DNA of 64,000 nucleotides from Couchioplanes caeruleus (GTDB lineage Bacteria > Actinomycetota > Actinomycetes > Mycobacteriales > Micromonosporaceae): the NCBI RefSeq assembly GCF_003751945.1, contig NZ_RJKL01000001.1, positions 7,520,501-7,584,500 on the forward strand, in the 5' to 3' direction. Shown piece after piece: positions 21,214 to 27,700 of the stretch. The notes under the pieces were generated by a model. It did no database searches. It was not told the DNA's origin and saw nothing but the letters and a program-made list of their open reading frames with translations. The translations under genes and the position numbers were made by a program. Each line of letters begins with the position of its first letter. The first letter of the stretch is position 1.

Positions 21214-22317
21214 ATGCCTGATGCCGGAACGCTGTCCACCCGGCCGACGGGGATCGAGGCGACGCCCCGGCCCACGCGCCAGTGGGAGTTCGACGCGCTC
21301 CGGGTGGCTGCCATCGCGGGGGTGGTGGCCATTCACGTCATCGGCATGATGGTGAGCAACCCGGAGATCCGCGGCACCCTGCGGTGGTGGGTGGCGGTCG
21401 CCGCGCACGCCGGCTCGACCTGGGTCGTGCCCGTGTTCGTGATGCTCAGCGGGGCGCTGGTGCTCGCGCCGCGCGCGCACGCGGCCGGCCCCGGTGCGTT
21501 CTACCGGAAGCGATTCGTCCGGATCCTGCCGGCCTTCGTGGTGTGGCACGTCGTCTACCTGCTGCTGATCCGCAGCTTGCTGCTCGATCAGGATCTCTCG
21601 CTGCGGTACACGCTGCAGATGCTGCTCGACGCCCGCGTCTACACCGGGCTGTACTTCCTCTGGCTCATCGCCGGGCTCTACCTCATCGCGCCGGTGCTGG
21701 CCGCGTTCCTGCACGCCGGCGGGCAGCGGCGGGCGCTCGCGACGGCGGCGGTGGCGCTCGGCTGGGGTGTGGTCGTCTGGATCGTCCCGAGCGTGTCCAC
21801 CCTGTTGGGAACGCGCCGGATCAACGATCTGGGGGCCTGGGACCAGTGGGTCCCGTACGTCGGCTATTTCGTGGCGGGCTGGGCGCTGCACCGCGTGGTG
21901 CTGCGCGGCAGGGCGCTGTGGGCCGTGGCCGTCGTCGTGGCGGTGCTGCTCGCCGAGCTGATCTGGCAGGCCGGCCACCCCGGTCACAAGGTTCTGGACG
22001 GGCTGTTCCCGGTCCACCGCCTGGGCGCGGTCACCGCGGTGGCGGCGATCGGTGTGTTCCTTCTGGCGGTGGCAATCGGCGCCCGGTGGAGCCCGCCTGC
22101 CGCGGTCCAGCGTGTGCTGCGGCGGCTCTCCGACGCGTCCTTCGGGGTCTTCCTGGTACATCTGGTGCTCTTCGCGCTGCTCCGCGCGTTGTCCCCCGCC
22201 GTCCGGGAGGCGGATTCGCTGTCGGTGATGCTCGGCGCGTACGCGCTCGTGCTCGGCTCCGCCTTTCTGGTGTCCATCGGCGCGGCTCGCGTTCCGTACC
22301 TCCGCACCCTCTTCTGA
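21214..22317 (+). CDS. Acyltransferase 3 family membrane protein
   Basis: A 367-aa protein with about ten membrane segments. The opening FDALRVAAIAGVVAIHVIGMM has the Arg...His pattern of the acyltransferase-3 (OafA/WecH) family, and FYRKRFVRILPAFVVWH is its usual second element. It probably transfers an acyl group, often acetyl, to an exported carbohydrate or lipid; the acceptor is unknown. It is divergent from the GADEF-EAL gene across 228 bases, so shared control is possible. Confidence 0.8.
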   Translation: MPDAGTLSTRPTGIEATPRPTRQWEFDALRVAAIAGVVAIHVIGMMVSNPEIRGTLRWWVAVAAHAGSTWVVPVFVMLSGALVLAPRAHAAGPGAFYRKRFVRILPAFVVWHVVYLLLIRSLLLDQDLSLRYTLQMLLDARVYTGLYFLWLIAGLYLIAPVLAAFLHAGGQRRALATAAVALGWGVVVWIVPSVSTLLGTRRINDLGAWDQWVPYVGYFVAGWALHRVVLRGRALWAVAVVVAVLLAELIWQAGHPGHKVLDGLFPVHRLGAVTAVAAIGVFLLAVAIGARWSPPAAVQRVLRRLSDASFGVFLVHLVLFALLRALSPAVREADSLSVMLGAYALVLGSAFLVSIGAARVPYLRTLF

Positions 22318-22530
22318 CGAGACCCTCCCGCACGGCTGCCACCCACCACGGTGTGATCGGTGAACCAATGGCGATTAATTCGCTGGCGTCTGTCATACGC
22401 GGTGGGCAGACTATGCCTCAACGCCGGCGGGGTTTCAAATGCAGCTCACAAAAGCGTTGACGAATACGCCGGACGTCGGCCATCCTTGATGCCGACATCG
22501 TACGAGAGCCTCGAAGGGAAGTGAACCGCC

Positions 22531-22662
22531 ATGTCGTGGCAGCCGAACTGCGCGATCGCCCAGCCATGGGCGGCGTATGGATTCGCCACGCCCGTCGTGG
22601 CGATGAAGCTGCACCTCCGAGGTCTCGAAGCCAGTCGTGACCTGGAGCGGTGGAGCGGGTAG
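22531..22662 (+). CDS. Possible 43-aa small protein before the tRNA array
   Basis: ATG at 22531 with GAAGGGAAG nine bases upstream opens a 43-aa frame starting MSWQPNCAIAQPW and ending LERWSG. A terminator-like hairpin follows 21 bases later, which supports a small transcription unit. No family was recognised. The 213 bases between the acyltransferase stop and this frame hold no other gene I can support. Confidence 0.35.
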   Translation: MSWQPNCAIAQPWAAYGFATPVVAMKLHLRGLEASRDLERWSG

Positions 22663-22683
22663 CGCAGCAACGTCTGTGCCTAC

Positions 22684-22722
22684 GCCGCCCACCTCCAGAG
22701 CCGAGGGACGGGCGGCTTTTTC
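22684..22722 (+). terminator. Rho-independent terminator
   Basis: GCCGCCC (22684-22690) pairs with GGGCGGC (22710-22716) and is followed by TTTTT. It ends any transcript coming from the small frame at 22531, just 19 bases before the first tRNA. Confidence 0.65.
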
Positions 22723-22740
22723 GTTCCCGGTAGTCGTCTT

Positions 22741-22814
22741 GCGGGTGTAGCTCAACGGTATAGAGCACCGGTTTCCAACACCGAAGGTTGCAGGTTCGAA
22801 TCCTGCCGCCCGTG
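22741..22814 (+). tRNA. tRNA-Trp (CCA)
   Basis: Acceptor GCGGGTG pairs with CGCCCGT, the D-stem is GCTC/GAGC, and the anticodon loop TTCCAAC gives CCA. The T-arm is GCAGG-TTCGAAT-CCTGC. One C-A mismatch sits at the top of the anticodon stem. No 3' CCA is encoded. It is the first member of the array. Confidence 0.88.
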
Positions 22815-22818
22815 CGTG

Positions 22819-22836
22819 CCCTGAATGCGTTCAGGG
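22819..22836 (+). repeat. Perfect hairpin CCCTGAA-TGCG-TTCAGGG
   Basis: A 7-bp perfect inverted repeat with a 4-nt loop lies 4 bases after tRNA-Trp. It may be a processing or termination element. Confidence 0.5.
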
Positions 22837-22908
22837 AATTGCTCATTGTCAACTCAACAGTGGATGGCATGTATATGCGGCGGCTCTTTCTCACGGGGCC
22901 GCCGACGA

Positions 22909-22946
22909 CCCGGCGTGGATGCGGAAAGCTCCGTGTCCACGCCGGG
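22909..22946 (+). repeat. Long imperfect hairpin inside the tRNA array
   Basis: CCCGGCGTGGA (22909-22919) pairs with TCCACGCCGGG (22936-22946). The interior GCGGA/TCCGT extends the stem around an AAGC loop. There is no T-run. It lies just before the 8-nt-loop tRNA and could be a structured spacer or a remnant. Confidence 0.5.
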
Positions 22947-22951
22947 TGTGA

Positions 22952-23026
22952 CCGGACCGGGGGAGACGGCAACCCGCCTGCTTCTTTGCGAGTAGGAGAC
23001 ACCCCGTTCGACTCGGGGGGTTCGGA
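22952..23026 (+). tRNA. tRNA with 8-nt anticodon loop (TCTTTGCG)
   Basis: A full cloverleaf can be drawn. Acceptor CCGGACC pairs with GGTTCGG, and the D-arm is GGG-AGACGGCAA-CCC. A 6-bp anticodon stem CCTGCT/AGTAGG closes an 8-nt loop, the variable region is AGACA, and the T-arm CCCCG-TTCGACT-CGGGG is perfect. A73 follows. The loop length makes the anticodon uncertain: TTT if the loop is read from the 5' side. Eight-base loops are known from +1 frameshift suppressor tRNAs; function here is not shown. Confidence 0.6.
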
Positions 23027-23034
23027 CGCGTTCG

Positions 23035-23106
23035 GGGCTTGTGGCGCAGCGGTAGCGCACCGGTTCGGCAGACCGGGGGTCGGCGGTTCGAGTCCGCCCG
23101 GGTCCA
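23035..23106 (+). tRNA. tRNA-like gene, anticodon probably GGC (Ala), C33
   Basis: Acceptor GGGCTTG pairs with CGGGTCC using wobble, the D-stem is GCGC/GCGC, the anticodon stem CCGGT/ACCGG is perfect, and the T-arm is GGCGG-TTCGAGT-CCGCC. The 7-nt loop TCGGCAG places GGC at the anticodon but has C at position 33 instead of the near-universal U. The D-arm resembles tRNA-Pro, so identity is uncertain. Confidence 0.6.
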
Positions 23107-23144
23107 CGTGGCAGGCACCGCCCGGTTCGGGCGGGCTTGACCTC

Positions 23145-23219
23145 GCCTTCCTGGCGTAAGCGGCAGCGCACGCGGTTGAAGCCCGCGGGGTCTCCGTTCG
23201 ACTCGGGGGGAAGGCGCCA
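23145..23219 (+). tRNA. tRNA-Phe (GAA), CCA encoded
   Basis: Acceptor GCCTTCC pairs perfectly with GGAAGGC, the D-arm is GCGT/GCGC, and the anticodon stem CGCGG/CCGCG holds loop TTGAAGC (GAA). The T-arm is CTCCG-TTCGACT-CGGGG. G73 is followed by an encoded CCA. G73 is unusual for Phe, which normally has A73. Confidence 0.75.
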
Positions 23220-23220
23220 T

Positions 23221-23236
23221 CCGGCCGTACGGCCGG
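23221..23236 (+). repeat. 16-bp perfect palindrome between tRNA genes
   Basis: CCGGCCGTACGGCCGG begins 2 bases after the encoded CCA of the Phe tRNA. It could form a hairpin in the precursor or be a protein site. Confidence 0.6.
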
Positions 23237-23267
23237 GTCCACGCCCCGTGACGCCACCATCGTTCGA

Positions 23268-23340
23268 TGCGAGCTGGTGCAACTGGCAGCACGCCCGGCT
23301 CTGAACCGGGAGGTTGGAGGTTCGAGTCCTCCGCTCGCAG
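23268..23340 (+). tRNA. tRNA-Gln (CTG)
   Basis: Acceptor TGCGAGC/GCTCGCA is perfect. The D-arm GTGC...GCAC, the U at position 1 and loop CTCTGAA (CTG) match actinobacterial tRNA-Gln. The T-arm is GGAGG-TTCGAGT-CCTCC. Confidence 0.9.
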
Positions 23341-23347
23341 CTCACTC

Positions 23348-23420
23348 GCCCTCGTAGCCCAACGGCAGAGGCAACGGTCTGAGGGACCGTCCAGTGCGCG
23401 TTCGAGTCGCGCCGGGGGCA
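23348..23420 (+). tRNA. Class I tRNA with Leu anticodon GAG
   Basis: Acceptor GCCCTCG/CGGGGGC, D-arm GCCC...AGGC, anticodon stem ACGGT/ACCGT with loop CTGAGGG (GAG), variable region CCAGT of only 5 nt, and T-arm GCGCG-TTCGAGT-CGCGC. Bacterial tRNA-Leu normally has a long variable arm, so body and anticodon do not match. Its D- and T-arms resemble the next tRNA. Confidence 0.75.
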
Positions 23421-23436
23421 CGCGACACACCCCCAT

Positions 23437-23511
23437 GCCCGGGTAGCCCAACTGGTAGGAGGCGGCTGGCTTAGAACCAGCACAGTGCGCGTTCGAATCG
23501 CGTCCCGGGCA
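23437..23511 (+). tRNA. Class I tRNA with Leu anticodon TAG
   Basis: Acceptor GCCCGGG/CCCGGGC is perfect. Anticodon stem GCTGG/CCAGC holds loop CTTAGAA (TAG, reading CUA), the variable region is ACAGT (5 nt), and the T-arm is GCGCG-TTCGAAT-CGCGT. Like its neighbour it lacks the long variable arm of true tRNA-Leu; the two are probably sister copies. Confidence 0.75.
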
Positions 23512-23528
23512 CGCAGAATCACGGTTCC

Positions 23529-23601
23529 GGGCCTGTAGCTCATCTGGGAGAGCATCCGTCTTGCACACGGAAGGTGGTCGGTTCGAGTCCGATCAGGTCC
23601 A
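23529..23601 (+). tRNA. tRNA-Ala (TGC)
   Basis: Acceptor GGGCCTG/CAGGTCC, D-arm GCTC/GAGC, anticodon stem TCCGT/ACGGA with loop CTTGCAC (TGC), T-arm GTCGG-TTCGAGT-CCGAT. Bases 23542-23605 recur almost exactly at 24114-24177, beyond the GNAT gene. Confidence 0.88.
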
Positions 23602-23635
23602 CGCATGTCGATGGAGCTCAGGTAAGTTCTCGATC

Positions 23636-24091
23636 ATGATGGACGTGCGGCTGGAGCCGATGACCAGGGACGAGTACGAACCGTGGCGGGCCGAGGCGGA
23701 GGCCCATTACGCGGAAAGTGTCGCGGCGTCGGGCCGCTCGGCCGAGGAAGCGGCCCGCGACGCCGCCGACACCTACGGCCGGCTCCTTCCGGACGGGTCC
23801 GCCACCCCCGACCACCATTTCTGGTACGCCTACGACGGCGACCGCCGGATCGGTTTCCTGTGGGTCAAGGTCACCCACGACACCGCGTTCGTCTACAACG
23901 TCGCGGTCGAGCCCGACGTCCGCCGCAGAGGCTACGGCCGCGCGATCATGCTGGCCGCCGAGCGCTGGTGCCACGCCAACGCGCTGACCAGGATCGGTCT
24001 GCACGTCTTCGCCCACAACACCGGCGCCCGGGCCCTCTACGAGCAGCTCGGCTTCACCGAGACCGGCCGCAACATGGCCAAAGACCTGTGA
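23636..24091 (+). CDS. GNAT N-acetyltransferase embedded in the tRNA array
   Basis: A 151-aa GNAT protein with the acetyl-CoA loop VAVEPDVRRRGYGRAIMLAAE and C-terminal NTGARALYEQLGFTETG, close to the RimI/ribosomal-type branch in style. It starts 34 bases after tRNA-Ala; ATG at 23636 or 23639 is possible and no clear Shine-Dalgarno is seen. A truncated copy of the same tRNA-Ala lies 23 bases after its stop, so the gene is bracketed by a tRNA and its partial duplicate. Acetylation of an aminoacyl-tRNA or protein is imaginable given the setting but has no direct support. Confidence 0.82.
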   Translation: MMDVRLEPMTRDEYEPWRAEAEAHYAESVAASGRSAEEAARDAADTYGRLLPDGSATPDHHFWYAYDGDRRIGFLWVKVTHDTAFVYNVAVEPDVRRRGYGRAIMLAAERWCHANALTRIGLHVFAHNTGARALYEQLGFTETGRNMAKDL

Positions 24092-24113
24092 CGGCGATCC
24101 GGCCGATCGCCCT

Positions 24114-24173
24114 ATCTGGGAGAGCATCCGCCTTGCACTCGGAAGGTGGTCGGTTCGAGTCCGATCAGGTCCA
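24114..24173 (+). pseudogene. Truncated tRNA-Ala (TGC), 5' end missing
   Basis: Identical to bases 23542-23601 of tRNA-Ala except for two changes in the anticodon stem. The 5' acceptor strand and 5' D-stem are absent; the sequence before ATCTGG is unrelated. It therefore cannot form the acceptor stem and is read as a duplication scar. Confidence 0.75.
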
Positions 24174-24178
24174 CGCAA

Positions 24179-24250
24179 GTCGACGTAGCTCAGTGGAAGA
24201 GCAACCGCCTGTCGAGCGGTAGGCCGCGGGTTCGATCCCCGTCGTCGGCG
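24179..24250 (+). tRNA. tRNA-Asp (GTC)
   Basis: Acceptor GTCGACG/CGTCGGC, D-arm GCTC/GAGC, anticodon stem ACCGC/GCGGT with loop CTGTCGA (GTC), T-arm GCGGG-TTCGATC-CCCGT, and G73 as usual for Asp. Confidence 0.9.
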
Positions 24251-24255
24251 CGTCT

Positions 24256-24342
24256 GGAGGGTTGGCCGAGTGGGAAGGCTGCGGCTTGCTACGCCGTCGA
24301 CAGGGCTCCGGTCCTGCGCAGGTTCGATCCCTGCACCCTCCG
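24256..24342 (+). tRNA. tRNA-Ser (GCT)
   Basis: Class II tRNA. Acceptor GGAGGGT/ACCCTCC, loop TTGCTAC (GCT), a long variable arm of about 20 bases, T-arm GCAGG-TTCGATC-CCTGC, and G73. All features fit tRNA-Ser. Confidence 0.9.
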
Positions 24343-24348
24343 CATCGT

Positions 24349-24422
24349 CTCGCCGTGGCCCGGTTGGTAGGGGCGCCTCGCTGATAACGAGGAGGGCGCA
24401 GGTTCGATCCCTGCCGGCGAGA
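24349..24422 (+). tRNA. tRNA-Ile (GAT)
   Basis: Acceptor CTCGCCG/CGGCGAG, D-arm GCC...GGC, anticodon stem CCTCG/CGAGG with loop CTGATAA (GAT), T-arm GCAGG-TTCGATC-CCTGC, A73. The acceptor pairing continues two more base pairs outside the mature ends. Confidence 0.88.
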
Positions 24423-24426
24423 CCAT

Positions 24427-24499
24427 GCCCCTGTAGCTCAGTGGAAAGAGCGTCCGGCTACGAACCGGAAGGTCGCAGGTTCGACTCCTGCCAGGGGTA
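24427..24499 (+). tRNA. tRNA-Arg (ACG)
   Basis: Acceptor GCCCCTG/CAGGGGT, D-arm GCTC/GAGC, anticodon stem TCCGG/CCGGA with loop CTACGAA (ACG), T-arm GCAGG-TTCGACT-CCTGC, A73. Confidence 0.9.
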
Positions 24500-24502
24500 C
24501 GC

Positions 24503-24565
24503 ATCGGGAGCGCCCCGCCTGCAAAGCGGGTGACCCTTCCGGTTCGACTCCGGGCGAGGCCTCCA
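24503..24565 (+). pseudogene. Truncated tRNA-Cys (GCA)-like gene, CCA encoded
   Basis: Anticodon arm CCCGC-CTGCAAA-GCGGG (GCA), T-arm TCCGG-TTCGACT-CCGGG, then CGAGGCC, T73 and an encoded CCA. The matching 5' acceptor (GGCCTCG) and most of the D-arm are missing; the sequence runs straight into the tRNA-Arg 3' end. Confidence 0.6.
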
Positions 24566-24592
24566 TGATGCATGCCATCCGCTGTGAGATGA

Positions 24593-24665
24593 CGCAGACG
24601 GGCGCTGGAGCCCGCCGCCTCTCATACGGGCGGGTCGCTCGGTTCGAGCCCGAGGTCTGCGACCA
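24593..24665 (+). tRNA. Degenerate tRNA-like gene, Glu (CTC)-type loop, CCA encoded
   Basis: Acceptor CGCAGAC/GTCTGCG is perfect, the T-arm CTCGG-TTCGAGC-CCGAG is perfect, and A73 is followed by CCA. The D-arm is very short and the anticodon region has either two mismatches around loop CTCTCAT or a 6-bp stem with a 12-nt loop. It could be a decayed tRNA or a non-standard one. Confidence 0.45.
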
Positions 24666-24702
24666 AGTTGCGCGGGCGGGCGGGGGTTGCTCCGCCAGAC
24701 GT

Positions 24703-27700
24703 TCAGGCCAGAGCGATCCGGTTCCGGCCGGCCTCCTTGGCCCGGTACAGCGCGTGGTCCGCGCGGGCGAGCAGGGTGTCCAGGCCGTCGTCGGTGGGGT
24801 CGAGTCGGGCCATACCGAGGCTGATCGTCACCGGGACGGGTCCGACCCGGGTGGTGATCGGCTCGCCGGCCACCATGGCCCGCATCCGCTCGGCGACCGC
24901 TTCCTCCGCGCCCTGGTAGTCGGGCAGCACGACCGCGAACTCCTCGCCGCCGTAGCGGCCGAGTACGTCGCACTGGCGGACGCTCAGCCCGAGACGGCGG
25001 GCGACTTCGCGGATGACGTCGTCCCCGGCGCCGTGGCCGTACGTGTCGTTGACCTTCTTGAAGTGGTCGATGTCGAGCATGATCGCGGCGAGTTGCCGTT
25101 TGCCGCGACGGGCGGCGTTGACCAACGTCTCGGCCAGGTCGTGGAAGTGCCGGCGGTTCGCGACGCCGGTCAGGCCGTCGGTGGTGGCGAGTTCCTGCAC
25201 GCGACTGAAGAGGTGGGCGTTGTCGTAGGCACTGCCGCCTTGATCGGCCAGGGCGGCCGCGACCTCGCGGGAGGCGGCGTCGGGGTCGGCATCGAGCAGG
25301 ATCGCCACGGCGACGAGCCGCTCGCGGGCGGTGATGGGAATGGCGAGTGCCGTCGAGTCCGCGGTCAGCGGCCCCGTCAGCTCCTGCGGTGCCGGCCCGA
25401 GCGTCGGCCCGCCGGTGTTCACCCGCGCGGCCAGCTCCGGTGCGTCCGCCAGGTTCAGTTGGGTGCCAAGCCGTCCTTCGTCGACGTTGCCCTCCGCGGC
25501 GACGACCGTCAGCAGGGCGTCGTCGGCCCGTAGCAGGCAGCCGCCGGCCGCGCCGGACCAGTGGAGCAGGGTGGCGAACAGCCGGTCCAGGACGGCGCCC
25601 GGCTCGTGCAGCCCGCCGAGTTCGGCGAGGCTGGTGCGCAGGAGTTCGGCCACCTCCTGCTGGCGGCGGGCGGTGCGCACGTCGGCGTCCAGTTGGGCGG
25701 CGCGGGCGGTCTCCAGGGCTACCGCGACGTGGCTGACGATGGCCGTCAGCACGTCCGCGTCGGCCTCGGTGAAGATGCCGCGGGCCAGCCGGCTGTCGAG
25801 GTACACGACGCCGGTCAGTCGGCCGTTGAGCAGGACCGGGGCGACGATGATGCTGCGCAGTCCGTGCGCCACCACGCTGTGCGAACCCAGCGCGGCGCCA
25901 TGCTCGGTGCCGGTCACCACCACCGCCTGGCCGGACTCGCGTACCCGTTCCAGCAGGGTCGAGCCGAAGTCGGTGACCGATTTCAGATCGGTGCCGGCGG
26001 CGTCGCGTCCGGCGAAGCGGCGCAGCTCGCCGTCGTCGTCGCAGATGAACAACAGGGCGCGCTCGGCGCCGAGGATGCGCAGCGTCTCGTCGAGCGCGAC
26101 CCGGGCGAGTTCGGTGGGGTCCAGCACCGTGGCCGCGGCCACGCTGATCTGTTGCAGCGCTTCCAGACGGCGGTTGCGGTGGGAGTCCGCGGTGCCGGTG
26201 TGGGCGTACGAGGGGCGTTCCGACTGCTGTGTCGTGTTCACCCCGAACTCGGCGCGTACCTGACGGGCGCGGTGTTCCCAGCCCTGGACCTGGGCGAGAT
26301 TGTGTGCCCGCTGGGCCTGCCGGTCGGCGGCGCCGTCGTGGCCGAGCCGGCGCAGCGCGCGGGCCCGGATGCGGGCCGCGTCGAACTCCAGCAGCGGGGC
26401 GTCCAGCACCCAGGCGCGGCGTTCGGTGCGGGCCACGGCGGCGAGCGCCTCGTCCGGCTTGCCGGACTGCTCCAACAGGGCCGCCCCGGCGAGCCCGTGG
26501 ACCGTCCTCGACAACGGCGCGACAGCGACCCGGCCCAGCTCGCGGATCGCCTGCCGGGCGGCGATCAACCGGGCCTGCCGGTCGCCGGGGGCAGCCAGCC
26601 GGCACTGCGCCAGCCGGCCGACCGCGGCGAGGACGTAGAACCAGTGGTGGATCACGGACATGTCGGCGCGGCGCAGCCCGAGCGCCTGGAACTCGGCGAC
26701 GGCGGCCTCGAACGGCTCGCCGAATTCGCCCTGCTCGACCACGACGCAGAGCTGGGCGACCGCGATGTTGCCCCGCTCGCCGCTGGTGGCGTCGGCCGGC
26801 ATGGCGGCGCGGATGGCGGCCAGCGCCCGGGCGGCCTCGGCGGGCCGTCCCTGCATCGCCGGGCCCATGACGCCGAGCAGCGAGAAGTAGTCGGCACCGA
26901 GGCGGGTGCTGTCCGGCGGCAGCAGGGAGAGACCGCGCTCGTGCGCCGCCCGGGACTGCTCGACGTGGCCGGCAAGCAGTTTGCGCAGGCCGATGAAGCT
27001 GTAGCTGAACAGGAACTGCGGCGGATCCAGCCAGCGGGCGTCGCGGTGGATCATCCGCTCCCACTCGGCGCCGCTGTCGGCGCCGGTGACGTAGCCGTTC
27101 ATGCCCCGTAGCCAGTTCACGTAGGCGATCAGCGCCGGATCGCCCACCTGCTCGGCGGCCTGGATGCCGAGCTCCAGGCAACGTCCGGCGGAGCGTTGCC
27201 GCTTGGCCAGCCCCAGCACGTACCCGAGCACCGCGTACACCCGGGCGTAGGCGACCCCCGGTCCCAGCCGGTTGACGAGGTACAGCGCTCGCAGGAGGAA
27301 CAGGATCGACGGGACGACCTGTTGCACGCTGGCGGCGCCGTAGGCGGCGGCGTGCAGCAGCGTCGCTCGCCGTTCCAGGTCGGCGCGTCGCTCGCCGCGC
27401 GCCGTGCCGGCGCCCAGCCCGGTGCGGCGGACCAGGGCACCGGCGGCGGCGCTGCCCAGCGCCGACAGCAGCCGTGCCGCGGCGTGGCGGGGCACGGGGT
27501 GGCCCAGTTCCGCCAGCGCCGACGTGGTCGCCGCCACCGCGGCGGCACCCGCGAACAGGTCGTTCTCCACCTCGGCGAGGGTGGCCCACAGCCGGGCCCG
27601 GGCGGTGGGGTCGGCCTCGTCGTCGAGCGTCGCGCGGATCAACTGCCGGGCCGCTTCGAAGCGGGCCGTACGCAGGTAGGCCAGGGCCAGGTCGTGGGCG

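Noticed and set aside
20986..22368. Long N-terminal extension of the GADEF-EAL protein
   Set aside because: Lies antisense to the acyltransferase-3 gene, is rich in Arg, Gln and Pro, and has no domain.
23437..23511. Amber-suppressor tRNA reading of the TAG anticodon
   Set aside because: An anticodon UAG reads CUA (Leu). An amber suppressor would need CUA as anticodon.
22418..24573. Minus-strand open frames across the tRNA array, with peptides like PGRTRTADP
   Set aside because: These are antisense readings of tRNA T-arms, a well-known source of false proteins. The plus-strand tRNA structures explain the sequence.
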